Below, one piece after another: positions 47,892-58,905 of a DNA stretch of 64,000 nt. The notes beneath the pieces are model-generated. The model worked only from the letters and a program-made list of their open reading frames with translations, searched no databases and was not told where the DNA came from. The stretch's first letter is position 1. Each line of letters starts with the position of its first letter. Location: the NCBI GenBank assembly GCA_025504975.1, contig JANUWI010000019.1:620001-684000 (forward strand), read 5' to 3'. This DNA is from Plenodomus lindquistii. Lineage: Eukaryota; Ascomycota; Dothideomycetes; Pleosporales; Leptosphaeriaceae. The translations under genes were made by a program, and so were the position numbers.

Positions 47892-48877
47892 ATGCAGAAC
47901 GATACGTGTCGTGCGAACGGCGCCGCCAACTCCATGTCGTTGCAGTAAGTCGCTCCAGGCCAGAGCTTGTTTGTTCTAAACGTCGCAAGTATCTGTCCAT
48001 TAACCCCAAATAATCGATCTAGACTTGAAAGCGCGGCAAAGAATGGCCTTGTCGCTTGCGCGATTAGTAGCAAGGAGGCGAGCGGTCAGCCGATGTCCAA
48101 CGCCGGTACGAGATCTGGACCGTACATTCTAACCTGTGCCCCCAAACAGAGAGTATTCAATTAATCTGAGCAGTAGGTCATCACCTACATCCCTTCAGAC
48201 TCTTCCTACAGAGCTCTGGATCGACATTCTCACGCACGTTGACGACGCCACCCTCTGGCTCTCTTGCCGTCAAGTATGCAGCCGGATGCGCACCATCGCC
48301 GAGGATGTGCGCAAGGAGACACTCCACGTCGGACTTCGCTTCCATTAGCTCTGCCTAGATCACTCTTTACTTGATAGCTCCGCCTCTCCCTAGGATGGCC
48401 TTGATCTACCACCTGGCTTTTATGGCTCGGAACCCAGATGAGAATATAGTCAAAACGACTACACGCGGGCTAAATAACTGGAGGAACCTAACTGGATACC
48501 ACACGCCGAAGCGCAGCACCGACATGCTGTTCTAGCAAGTTAACATATTCAGCACTCGTCCATCCGGTAAAGATAGATCTAGCATTCCAATTCATAAACG
48601 CGATACCTATCTACCTGATTTACGAATTGGCCTCAAGACAATGCAAATGTCTTTCCATTGGAAAACGTTCCTAGTAGGCTTGTTTGCGGAGGAAAGGAGG
48701 CGGAAACCTTGCGCCATTAAAGATGCACCGAAGGCTGGGAGTGGGGTCATTGGGACTCAGCCAGAAAGTAATGAATATCAGATTACGATGGACGATTATG
48801 TGTCGCTGCATCGCAGGATGGGAATAATGTGGTGTATGCAACCCTTTGACCCGACATTCTGTGCAGAGACGGAATGA
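47892..48877 (+). pseudogene. F-box-like family 1 (subtype B) gene, decayed
   Basis: Exon 1 47892..47944 (53 nt, ends at GTAAGT), exon 2 48023..48105 (GTACGA donor) and exon 3 from about 48151 parallel the three-exon gene at 50.5 kb, but exon 2 is one base shorter (83 against 84), so the phase is lost. Exon 3 keeps LPTELWIDILTHVDDATLW, SCRQVCSRMRTIAEDV and GLRFH, then TAG at 48346-48348 where paralogues have Trp or a related position. The middle is unreadable. The C-terminal signature reappears in another frame near 48641 (MSFHWKTFLVGLF) with an open tail to 48877. A clearly dead copy with at least three lesions. Confidence 0.75.
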
Positions 48878-49307
48878 TGGTGCTTACAGCGCAGGAGCAT
48901 AACCCAACTGGTGGCTCAGATGTTGTGAGAGTGTTGGTAATTGATATTCAAGACGACGGGCTCTTCATCAAGGCCACAAGCTTTGAAAATGGAGATCTCA
49001 CGGGTATGTTATGACATTTGACATGGCTGTATCTACCATAAAGTAGACGAACGCATATTGTCTTGGGAAAGGCATATGTCGCGATCTGTTTAAGAAATCA
49101 TTTTCTCATGGTATTCCAGTTTGAGAATGTGTGCAGTCGGTGAGGACAACAGGTGATGTTATTACGCCTTCATCCCTCATGTCGTCTTCACCTCAATCGC
49201 ACGTGCCTGTTGCCAGGTACTAGTACGAATTATTGCTGCACCTCTCCTAGATTCATCTATCCCACCACACGCAACTAATGGTGTGCGACACCGCAACTTT
49301 GCGTATC
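48878..49307. other. intergenic, no gene seen
   Basis: Between the decayed subtype B gene and the orphan exon. No feature recognised. Confidence 0.4.
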
Positions 49308-49360
49308 ATGGACAGCGACGCGGCCAGTGCTGGTGCTGTTGAAGCCATGGCTTCGCAACT
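49308..49360 (+). pseudogene. orphan first exon of an F-box-like subtype B gene
   Basis: ATG followed by 17 codons (MDSDAASAGAVEAMASQ) plus two bases, then GTAAGT. Length (53 nt), phase and the M-A/S-x-Q ending match exon 1 of the pseudogene at 47892, but no F-box-like exon follows before the next gene's own first exon at 50463. Confidence 0.45.
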
Positions 49361-50462
49361 GTAAGTCATATTTGGTAGCAGGAAAGTTACAGCAGTGCGT
49401 AACTCAACGTGTCTGGATGACACAACAACGCCCGATGGCTAGCGCTCTGTCGAACAGTCCGCACGTGTACTTTGTAAATTGGGCATTGTTAGTCACGGTC
49501 TAATCGTTGGGCTAGATCGTCAGCATCCACATAGAACACGATTAGTCTGTCTTGCTTGTTGTTTGGTGTGATATACACAGACAGCAAGCCTTCACTTTCT
49601 TCAAGTACTTCAACTTGAATCCATAGCTCGTAGAAATAATAGAGTCACCTTAAAATCTCTCGTTCAGCCAGGTCCTACAACATTTGTTAGTGATGTTGTC
49701 GATCTCAGGTACTCACCGAGCTGCCGAGCGACGGGCACTTCGTGAACAGCATACGCGTAGATAATCATTTTGAGTCTCTGATGACGTGTAATGGCCTGAG
49801 ATCCTCAATACATGCAAAGGAAGGAATAGGCTTGAGATCGCGTACGGAAGGCCTCAGTGAAGGACTTCTAAGCGATATTACACACACCAACACCTGATGC
49901 ATTCTCAGCCACCCGCTAGAATTTCTGCCCTGATTCGCGTCGAGTTTTGTTTTTCCTCGAACTACTAGCCAACGAGCACTGTAGACCCTAGTCACCGGAG
50001 ACGATCTCGCGATCTCTGACCCCAGCCATCTCAGTTCTGTCGTCCTCAATGGCCTCTCCCTCGACTCCCTTGGATCGATTGCGTAGCTACGGAGAGCAAC
50101 ATCGGTGTACCAAACACATATCGAGGCCTGTAAACGGGAATCGAGCAGCAAAATATCAACGAAATAGGCTTTTCGCCACTTCCAAACGATCATCTGGCAA
50201 TTCAGGGTCGACAGCGCTGCAGATACCATGCTAGGCTCCCAGGCAGGGGCAGAAGGCGCGTGCGGCCTTGCCTTTCACTCGACCGCACGATCCGCCCACA
50301 GCGTTGCGCTAGCGATGAGTACTTCTGTATATAAGACCTTTCCACCCCCACCTTATCTTTAAAACTTCCTCACTGTAACTTATATTCTTCTCACCCTACA
50401 CAACCACCGACCGAGAATTCTTATCACTCACCTCGAGGATTCTCGTCTTCGCGTATAATGCC
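49361..50462. other. intergenic, possible relic of family 2 exon
   Basis: On the minus strand near 49790-49735 a CATCAG acceptor-like site is followed by LKMIIYAYAVHE-coding bases, resembling the ELRNRIYAFAVED start of family 2 exon 2 with one extra base. No LTQVCR block follows. Otherwise nothing seen. Confidence 0.25.
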
Positions 50463-51446
50463 ATGGACATGATCACTGACGAGAACAACGAACCCGTCGA
50501 GACCTTCAACATGACGAAGACTGGCACAGACTGCTTCGCCGTAGAACTGTCGCAGTACGTTCCTCCCAAATTTTGCCGACGCCGCATTTTCCTGTTGGTA
50601 CCCGGCGCGTTTGACTGACATTTGACTGACGCGTCCAGGTCTGACTGGAAGCTGGATCACATCTCAAACCCCTCAGCCGTCAATATGGACACTGTCAGTA
50701 CCACCCATGCCCAAGCTCAATCGTAAGTCCCAACCGTTTGGTGGAACCTAGCCATGTTGCTAATCTTATCCAGCACAATCCAACCGTCTTCACTCCATTG
50801 CTTGCCAAACGAGCTATGGATTCAAATATGCCAGTCCATGGACAACACAACCTTGTGGGCAAGCCGTCAGATCTGTAGAAAGATGCACACTATCGTGGAG
50901 GACGAGATGATGTATCATCGTTCATACCTCCTGAGACTCAGCTCGCGGTTCATTATGTGGAGTCAGGATATGCGCAAGGCCTATTTCCAATTGCGGCGGC
51001 TCACCGAATTCTCATCTATCAACGACGAACGCGTCCACTTCGAGGTTCGAATCGACTTTTTCCGCAAGAAGAAGGGGGGTGCTATGCTTAACGTCGAGTG
51101 GGAAGACGAGGAGGACCAGGAAGATGTTCGACGGTCTCTGACTTGGCATAGGTACAGGAAAGACTTGCTCTATCAACTCGATAAGGAGGGTCGTGCATCA
51201 GAGTGGCCAGATATATTCAGCCGCTGTCTCACTCTGGGTGGCAGGACGCACACGGTTGAGCTGCCGGGGCTGGAGATCAACTTTGAGAATGGTGAGATGT
51301 CATTCTTCTGGCGGGAGTTTCTTTCTGACTTCTTGTCAATCAAGCGCGCCGTTCGCGTGAAACGCGAGCGTGCGGAGCTGGTCGCGAAGCATGGTGAAGA
51401 CTGGCGAAAGGAGATGGTGAAGGAACGCAGGCTGTCCGAAAATTGA
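50463..51446 (+). CDS. F-box-like family 1 (subtype B) protein, three exons, intact
   Basis: Exons 50463..50554, 50639..50722 and 50774..51446, 282 residues, all phases consistent (donors GTACGT and GTAAGT; acceptors CGTCCAG and ATCCAG). Exons 1-2 encode a variable N-terminus of about 58 residues (MDMITDENNEPVETFN). Exon 3: LPNELWIQICQSMDNTTLW, RQICRKMHTIVEDEM, the block RLTEFSSINDERVHFEV, a Lys/Glu-rich middle, HTVELPGLEINF, MSFFWREFLSDFL and a basic tail. The strongest family motif FSSINDERVHF corresponds to HYSEDDERAHF of other copies. The best-supported multi-exon member and a good template for finding others. Confidence 0.85.
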
Positions 51447-51770
51447 CGTCGACGATTGTCACATGCGATCGAGGTGAAGAGGTCCAGAAGTAGATAAATT
51501 GGCAACACGAATACATTTGTTCTCTATGTTCTCGTACTGTGCTCATCCAAATTGTGTGTGCATCCGAGCGTGATGGGGTAATGTTCTTCTAATTCGCAGG
51601 TGGTTGATGTTACCTTCAATAAAGTAAGGCTGCCTTTGAACTCGGTGCGCATGACTATACAAGCTTGTAATCCTCCCAAGAAAGTTGATGAAAGCTTGTA
51701 GCTACATGTGGGCGTGCAACAGCTGCCTCTGCAGTCGTGCTAAGCATACTCTAAGTCCAATTTCTCTCGC
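51447..51770. other. short intergenic, convergent 3' ends
   Basis: Between the subtype B gene (+) and the first family 2 gene (-). Nothing recognised. Confidence 0.4.
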
Positions 51771-52918
51771 TCAAGCTAGGTCGCCCAAAGACTTTGCCTT
51801 GCGTGTATGGCTAGTAGATTGAACTGGCTGCACGGAGCGCGGGCGCTGGTCTCGACTCTCCAACAATACCGTGTCGATGGAATCGCACAGTTGCTGTATG
51901 TATTTGTCCTGGCCGTCGACGGTGCTAGGATGAAAGCTTTCGCCGCCGTCATCGTCGCCCTTGCTTTCGCCGTTGGAACCCCATGTCAGACTGCCGGTGA
52001 GGTATTGGAGTTGCTTTCGCAAACGCTTCTGCTGCGCAATCTTAGTGTCGACTTCGAACCTGATGATTCCAACATCTGGTGCCAGGTCAAGGCCGAGCTT
52101 GTCCCGCCAATTCTGGTAAGCTTTGAAGATGAAAGAGTTGGGATAAGCGGTAGTGAGCATCGGCATCCAGGGTTCACCGTGACCTTCCTTGACCCCGAGC
52201 AGCAGGCTCGGGCCGTAGTACGGTTTGAGATTATACGTGACATGCGTGACGTCTTTCTCGATGAAGTCATGGAACTTCGGATATTTAATCGGATCCAGAA
52301 GTATGTTGAATAGCTGATGACCAACGATCGGCCGATTGGAAGAGGAAGGAGTGCGGAACAGAGGCTGGCGTGGATACGATCTGCAACGGACATGCTCACG
52401 ATCTAGGGTGACACCAGAAGAAGCCCTGTTGTGTTTGATCAGAGGAAGAAAGTCGACCTGGTGAGGTTCTTGTTCGAATTTGTGACAGTTGCTGAGGATA
52501 ATGACGACGTTGCCGACAGCGGATCCGTTTGCGATGTCGCAAGGAATGAAGGTAGCCAGGTACCAGGGAAGGTCCGTCCAGTCGATATAGATGCGGGTTT
52601 GAGCGCGATAGATCGGCAGATACTCTTGGCGAATGGTGCGACAGACTTGGGTGAGGTTGTAGAATGATCGCTTCGACAACACGGCGCGATTGGTCGAACA
52701 TGATTCACATCGGGGTCGCGGCGACCGTACTTTGTGGTGAAGCTGAATGCGATAAGATGAGTCTTCAACAGCGAATGCGTAGATGCGATTGCGCAGTTCT
52801 GTTGATCGTTAATGGTTGGCCTGAAGCTGTGATGCATGTTCTCACCTCCAGGAAGCTTGAGCAGCAAGTTGCCGGCGTTCGGTGTCGACGCCATCTGGTG
52901 TTGCAGCACGTCGGTCAT
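51771..52918 (-). CDS. family 2 (ELRNRIY/LTQVCR) protein, copy 1, intact
   Basis: Exons 52918..52846 and 52798..51771 (47-nt intron), 366 residues, the longest copy. Exon 1 ends LLLKLPG plus one base; exon 2 completes the Glu of ELRNRIYAFAVED. Then CESC (C-x2-C), FYNLTQVCRTIRQEYLPIYRAQ, a divergent middle, YPKFHDFIEKDV, WMPML, NWRDKLGLDLAPDVGIIRFEVD and an added acidic C-terminal extension (KGDDDGGES onward). The LPGELRNRIY / LTQVCRxIRxEY arrangement resembles an F-box-like helical bundle used by many dothideomycete proteins; partner and function are unknown. First (rightmost in transcription order) of seven head-to-tail copies. Confidence 0.82.
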
Positions 52919-53318
52919 GCAAGCGTTGATTGATGAAGGAGTGTGCGATCTTGGGTGCTCAGCAATTACCAAAGCTGCGATGTTTCGAGATAGTGTGGGC
53001 GCTAGGACAATTTGGGATCTATCGAAAGCAGTGAAGGAGCGCTCACGTGGCTGTACAACGTAGGGAAGCGGGGTCTATGGTCAGAGCTTCGTTGTGTAAC
53101 CGACAAGAGCCATGGAAGTGCGACACCTCGCATACTTACACTTTAGGAACTTTGATCTGGCCGACAGCACCACGATCACCCATCGACATTGCCCCGATTA
53201 CGCCAATAGTATCCCTTTCTAACGAACGACTTGAACGCAGAAACGACAGCTCCACGTGCAGCCACTCGCGGTATTGCGATCGTGCCCATCACGGTCGAGT
53301 ACGTTTATTCCCCCGACG
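52919..53318. promoter_or_regulatory. divergent promoter region
   Basis: 400 bases between family 2 copy 1 (-) and an F-box-like gene (+). It may also hold an unrecognised first exon of the latter: an open stretch runs 53206-53298 before a GTACGT donor. Confidence 0.35.
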
Positions 53319-54053
53319 ATGCGACTCGGCGCACAATACCTGACTGGATATAACAGGTTCAAATCGACGTCCTCACCACCAGCGCTCCCTGCCGAGCTTT
53401 GGGCTCGAATCTTCTCTCATTTGAACGATCGTACGCTTTGGATTAACTGCCGCAACGTTTCCAATACTTGGCGCGCAGAGGCTGAAGGAGTGATGAGGAG
53501 GGACCGTCTACAGGCAATCCGCATTTGCTGGAAGTACGTTGTCGAACATGATTCTAAGACCTATTCTGGGCGTTGCAAGACCCAGGAAGTCGCCAAGTCC
53601 TCCAACAACGAACAGCGTGTCTTCTTCCATTTGTTATGGACTGTATATGTCTGCAATCAACCGAGGACAAGCCGGCAAAGCGGTCGTTGGGACTGGAATG
53701 ATTCTGGACGCGACACCTCTCTCATCTCTCAATTGCCGGAGACAGTTCAAAAGCTGATGTCCGCAAAACTCTCGCAAAATTATAACCTGTATAGGGAGTA
53801 TGTTCCACAAGGCCGGATCGTGAATCTTGGTATCAAAGATCGCGGCTTCGAGGTCCCTGGTATAGATTTCGACTCCGAGACTGGCCTAGTCTCGGTTCTA
53901 TGGAAGCCTTTCCTTACGGAGTTCCTAGGGGATGGATTCACACGTCGCCAAGTGGATATGATGACCAAGAAAGATGCGATTCCCTGCGAACAGTTCTACT
54001 GGCGGCTTCAGCGAAATCTCTTTGCGATGCATTGGGAAGAGATAGACGGCTGA
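53319..54053 (+). CDS. F-box-like family 1 protein embedded in the family 2 array
   Basis: 244 residues from the in-frame ATG at 53319. F-box-like helix LPAELWARIFSHLNDRTLW, NCRNVSNTWRAEAEGVM, then NNEQRVFFHLL, FEVPGIDFDSETG, VLWKPFLTEFL and a mixed-charge tail. The start is uncertain: GTACGT at about 53299 and ATATAACAG ending about 53355 could remove the first codons as an intron, joining upstream exon sequence to FKSTSS. It shares EAEGVM with both subtypes and sits as the only plus-strand gene among family 2 copies, so it is either a later insertion or a mark of the two families expanding together. Confidence 0.7.
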   Translation: MRLGAQYLTGYNRFKSTSSPPALPAELWARIFSHLNDRTLWINCRNVSNTWRAEAEGVMRRDRLQAIRICWKYVVEHDSKTYSGRCKTQEVAKSSNNEQRVFFHLLWTVYVCNQPRTSRQSGRWDWNDSGRDTSLISQLPETVQKLMSAKLSQNYNLYREYVPQGRIVNLGIKDRGFEVPGIDFDSETGLVSVLWKPFLTEFLGDGFTRRQVDMMTKKDAIPCEQFYWRLQRNLFAMHWEEIDG

Positions 54054-54887
54054 TAGACCCGCGGGAACATGGGAGAGAATGTGTTTTATGACTGAAAGTC
54101 TTTTTCATCCAGGGTAATACGACCACGAAGTTCATGATCTACAGGAACGAGACCTTGATATCACCTCTTCAATGCGAAATTGCATCCCATACGATATATG
54201 TATTGAGGTGAGATGCAATACCCAATTCTATTACAGCCAAGCCTGCTTCAACCTGCTCAGAACATCAATTCCCGGTCTACCAAAAGACGCTATTCCCACA
54301 ACCGTTGACTGTAACGAATGCAGTGTACTACTTTATGGGGTCCATTTTTATCAGATTCCGCCTCAACTCTTCGATTTCCATAACACGTTGTGAAAGATTG
54401 CTGAATGATGTGAGAGGCATGAGACTGGCCTTGTCGCACAACACTGCTACCATGTTGTGGCTTTTCCACTAACACTTTGACTACGATATCGCCCGTCGAA
54501 ATCGTCGATATTTATTGGTAAATTCCAGGGCTTTCTTTTCTACGAATCACAATCACAATCTTGCTGGAAACAAAAGCATGGATTGGAAGGGTGCTATTTC
54601 TTTACTTACTCACGGTGGGTCATAGACATCACTCCGAACAGGGCTCGATTGAGCGGACTGTGACAGAATTATGCGACATGTTGTACATGTTGATTCCTCG
54701 AATCATGTGTATTCGTAGGTTCCACCTGCTCATGGATTCTAGACGTGTTCGCTCTTCCCCTATCCTACCGCCTACCGCTGAACGTTTTCTCCATCGCATC
54801 TAACCATGGTTCGTCGAGTTTGAAAGACAGAAAATCAGGTAAGCCCCGGTCATCATCACAATCTATACAGAGACCAAGCCCGCTTCC
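54054..54887. other. intergenic, no gene seen
   Basis: Between converging 3' ends. No remnant of either family recognised. Confidence 0.4.
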
Positions 54888-55644
54888 TCACTCCTTCAGG
54901 GCTTGCCAATCTTCGCTGGGAGCTTGGTAGTTCAAAGATGTCCTCGCAAATGTAATCCTGTACATCCATTCTTTGCCAAACCCCCTCTTAATGTCTAGCT
55001 GCAAGCTATCCATCATGATGTCGCCGTGGATGAGTAACTGGATTCGTGAGATGGCCTTCGTGGTAAAGGCGCTTAGTTCTGGGTATATTTCGCTACGCAT
55101 CAACGGGTCCAGAAGCTTGTAACAAAGGTTTGGCCTGTAATCGAACCAGTGAATGTCAATCGAGAAGTCCTTCGCAGACTTTTCTATTTCAGTGTAAGGC
55201 AGCAAATCCAACGAATAAATTTCATCTTCATAGGGAAGTCGTATCTTGCGAACCCATGGTTTGCGCACAATTACCTGTCCGACGGCGAGGCTCACTTCGG
55301 ATTTCGGCTGCAGAACGAAAGTGTCCATATACATCTTGAGGTCGTCGTAATCTGCCGAGAACTTATTCTGTGAATAATATAGTGGGCGAAACTCTTGCCG
55401 AATCAGGCGACAGACCTGAGTCAGACCGCGGTACCAGGATTGTTCGAGTGGCGATGGGAAGTGCTCCGGTACGCGCGGTATTGACTTCGTCCGGATCCTG
55501 TCTCGCCAGACAATCTATTCAATGGTGTAATGATAAATACGGTTGCAAAGTTCTTCTGATGTCAGTCCACGAACATATTGACAGAGCATTTTACTCACCA
55601 CCGGGCAGCTTTAGCAGTGGGCTATCAGAATTAGACACAGCCAT
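54888..55644 (-). pseudogene. family 2 copy 2, in-frame stop
   Basis: Exon 1 55644..55599 (MAVSNSDSPLLKLPG), donor GTGAGT, exon 2 from 55552 (a CAGAAG tandem acceptor; AAG gives the family phase, CAG would add one codon). Exon 2 reads ELCNRIYHYTIE, then TAG at 55515-55517, then continues in frame through WYRGLTQVCRLIRQEFRPLYY, YMDTFV, LDPLMRSEIYPELSAF, GFGKEWMYRITF and ends at 54888 about 30 residues short of the family's D-W-x4-G-L block. No C-x2-C. One nonsense codon and a shortened end; otherwise well preserved, so a recent pseudogene or a gene with a downstream start. Confidence 0.7.
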
Positions 55645-56450
55645 GTCGGCCTTGGAAGGATTGTTGTCGTCGATACCTTGTTCCAGACAACGCCCTGATC
55701 CGGCCTTCGCTCCATGGTTACGGAGTGAGAACTTCATAGTGTTCGGGGTTGTTGCAACAAGAAGCCTAAGCACCCTCTGCCAGTTACTTAAGCCTACGGC
55801 TCTTGTTGCGTGTTCCTTTATCAGGTTTTGAAAATTGAATGTCTAGCCTTGTGACTGCTTTCAGGGTACAAAGTATGGCTGACAATCTAAATATAATTAG
55901 AACGTTGCCGTATGTGATGCACGAGGCAAGGGAGGTGGCCAAATGATCAGGGTTTACTAGGATTTACTATGATGGCTGCCATCAGACCTACCTCTCTTCA
56001 CACCGAACAGCCTTGTAGCTTACCCCTTTGTCGAAGCAAAATTCACGGCAGATGAGAGTATATATACAGTCTTCACACTCTCCGTGTGAGATTCAATGAA
56101 CAAGGCCCTTCAATCGAGCTCGACTGCACCACATTAAATGAACGGAATATGTGATGTTTTCGCTTTGATTGGATCGCGTGAGGATCAGGCTCCATGTCAC
56201 TGACTCCATGTCTTCAATTGAATACATGGTTCTTGTGAATTTTTGAGAAACTCGAACATAGTGTTGCATTCTGTCTGCATGCTTAGAAGGCAGGGAAGCC
56301 TGATGATGTCCCCGGCCGTCAAATCGTCCATTTGGTCGACCCAACGCCACAAAGCGTGCCAGATCCTTGAGCGTGCGAGTCAAAGCAGACCCCTCCCAAC
56401 CCATATCCAAGTTTCATGCTACATTACATGATCCTCTTCGAGAATCCGGA
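55645..56450. other. intergenic, no gene seen
   Basis: In-frame codons continue upstream of the copy 2 start to about 55735 (an alternative ATG), then no supported feature. Confidence 0.4.
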
Positions 56451-57328
56451 CTAGGCGCTCGCTTCGTCATCCAGAAAGGGCTCGTCGAGTTCGAAATCGA
56501 TGAATCTACCCTCTCGCTTCAAGGCCCCAAGACCGAGCCTGTCGCTCCAATCATCGAACGCACTACTGTCGCTTGGCTTTGTAGGATAGTGATAAGACCA
56601 CCTGCTGGTCTTGACTCGATGCATCCATGCCTTTCCCGATCCTCGTTTGATACTCAATGACAATTTATACAGGCCCGATGGGTCGGAGGACACGTCAACC
56701 TTTGATACGTGATCCCTCAAATACGAGCGAAGCTTAGGGTAGTCCCTATGGTTGAACAGTGGATTGAGGACTCTTGGGCCAAATCTTGCGATATGGTCGG
56801 TGGGACAAAAGCTAATGTTCAGCTCTGGGCAGGTGCTCTGGAGATCGATAAGAGGTAGCACATATAAGGAGTGTGTACGTCTGGTCCGAGTCGGCCTATC
56901 GTAGACGGCGCTTTCCGGCCTCACGTTGATAAAATGAACAGCAAGTCTTGGCTCGAATCCATGTGGCGCGACGAATGTCTGGATGTATTCGAATAGCTTT
57001 TTGACTGACACAACTACTTGAGTTCGTCGGTAGTAGAGTGGTCGGTACTCGCTCCTGATCTGGTGACAAACTTGGGTGAGGCTGAGATATGAGTACCGAG
57101 GAGGTGAAGAGTCGCTCGAACCCGGTTCTCGCCAGAAGGGAAACAGTTGGAAGGTGTCCGGGGCCTCGAAAGCGAAGTCGTAGATATGATTGCGGAGCTC
57201 TGGATCATGTCAGCTCGTTGATTTGACGACATCGTACTTTACTCACCGCCCGGCAGTTTGAGCAATAAGCACTCGGTCGTTGATGACCCGGCAGCTTTGA
57301 GCTCTGGAGCGCTGGGTGGTGCGTCCAT
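56451..57328 (-). CDS. family 2 (ELRNRIY/LTQVCR) protein, copy 3, intact
   Basis: Exons 57328..57247 and 57199..56451 (47-nt intron, GTGAGT, GATCCAG), 276 residues. Exon 1 ends LLLKLPG; exon 2 opens ELRNHIYDFAFE. Then LSLTQVCHQIRSEYRPLYYRR, VLPLIDLQSTCPELNISF, LNPLFNHRDYPKLRSYLRDHV, GSGKAWMHRV, DDWSDRLGLGAL and FIDFELDEP. It lacks the C-x2-C pair seen in copies 1, 4, 6 and 7. Cleanest example of the C-terminal WMH and DDW-x4-GL blocks. Upstream ATGs in the same exon 1 frame (to 57496) exist, but the start at 57328 fits the short N-terminus of other copies. Confidence 0.82.
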
Positions 57329-57802
57329 GGCCAGCGTGGATGTGAGGGTGCTCACGTAGAAGGACAGTGACAGAGACCGAATTTGATTTGCGATGAGGGT
57401 AGTGATGAAACAGCGGGGTACAGCCACGAATCTGTCGTCCTGCCTTTGCCAAGATTGCACGTGCCCGAAGCTAGTGTAAGTGAAAGAGGATGACACGTGT
57501 AAAAGTTCGATCGCGAGGTAATCGCCAATGTGAACTTTCAGAGTTGAGGCTGCTACTTATGACCTTGGAGCAGTGTATGAATGTTCGACGAGGACACGGG
57601 GAGTCATTGATTGCCTTCCAGGACTTGACCTGCGCAAAACTTGATCGCGTTAGCTACCGAAAGATGGTCGCTGACTGACGGTGATACCTAGAATATACAT
57701 GTATGTGTAAATTCTGAGATTCACACTATCTAAACGTTCCGACCTCACTTGTCTTCTTACAAGCCGTACCCTCTCCTTCACCCTATAGGGGGATACTTGA
57801 GT
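57329..57802. other. short intergenic, no gene seen
   Basis: Promoter of copy 3 and 3' region of copy 4. Nothing recognised. Confidence 0.4.
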
Positions 57803-58905
57803 TTACTCAGCCATCAATTGCTTCATGAAAGTAATTTCTTGCTCTGAGGGATTGTCCATGACAAATTGTACTCGAACCGCTGGCTCCAAAGATGCTGGAT
57901 GTAACAGTTCCATATCACAAGCCCATTTCTTCAAAGCTAGTGCGTCCTCAGGATGATAACGTGAAAGTTCCGTCCGATGCCTGTCCGTATCCCAACTGTG
58001 GGACCCTCGTACTAGGTCAGCCATTGTGTTGTGCCACGGCTCTCGGTAGAGTTGATTGATGTGCAGCTGCACGATATAGGACGAGGGCCAATAGGCAGGA
58101 ATTATCGTCAGACGCCAAACCGCTGTACTGACGAACGTCCGCAATTTGGGGCTCTGAGTGTCGCTGAAAAGCGGCCCAAGCAGCCACGGATCAGTGTAAG
58201 TTCTTGCGGGCCCATCTTTCCTAGCATTTATGCAGTGAGCGAATCGAAATCGTAGCGAAAAAGTTGGTGAGGCCTGTACACATCTGAGAAGTGGAAGCAC
58301 ATCGAGACTTTGGTTCCTAAAGTCTATGCAACGAGGGCCACACATCACTACGATGTTACCGATAGCCTCTTTCGCTTTGCGTGTGAGGGCCATGCCAATG
58401 CCATTGAAGGTCTGCATGTATTCGACAATATCATAGGAGCGTACATGCACTTCAGTACGGGTGTGATAGAGCGGGCGAAATTCGGTGCGAATTTGGCGAC
58501 ATGTCTGTGTGAGACTGAAGTAGTTGCGTCGGTTTGGGGGTCGGCAAGGATTGTCTTTCCATTGTGAGCAGCCTGCACACAGAGTCGATGGCTTATACTC
58601 AGGCCTCAGAACGGGTGTATCTTCTAAGGTCTCGACTGCGTAAGAGTAGATACGATTGCGGATCTCTGCAGAGATAGTCAGCGATTGGATGTGATAATGG
58701 TCGTTTCCCTGGGCTTACCTCCAGGAAGCGTGAGGAAGACATTCTCGGATTTCGAAGCCTCTTCAACCAAATCGGAGGCGCTTATAGAGAGCGTGTTCAT
58801 CGAAATAGCGATATCATCCATGGCCAGGGCGTCTGCATGTGCTCCTACATTATCCTTGGCATGTAGGTCCGTGGCGAGCGAATCAACATCCACGCTGGCT
58901 GCCAT
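57803..58905 (-). CDS. family 2 (ELRNRIY/LTQVCR) protein, copy 4, intact
   Basis: Exons 58905..58719 and 58665..57803 (53-nt intron, GTAAGC, CTGCAG), 349 residues. Longer exon 1 (62 codons) rich in Ala, Asp and Ser, ending VFLTLPG; exon 2 opens EIRNRIYSYAVE. CAGC (C-x2-C), then YFSLTQTCRQIRTEFRPLYHTR, EYMQTF, LDVLPLLRCVQASPTFSLRF, LGPLFSDTQSPKLRTFV, EPWHNTM and ALKKWACDMELL. The WMH block is degenerate (PWHNT). The most diverged intact copy at the C-terminus. Confidence 0.78.
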
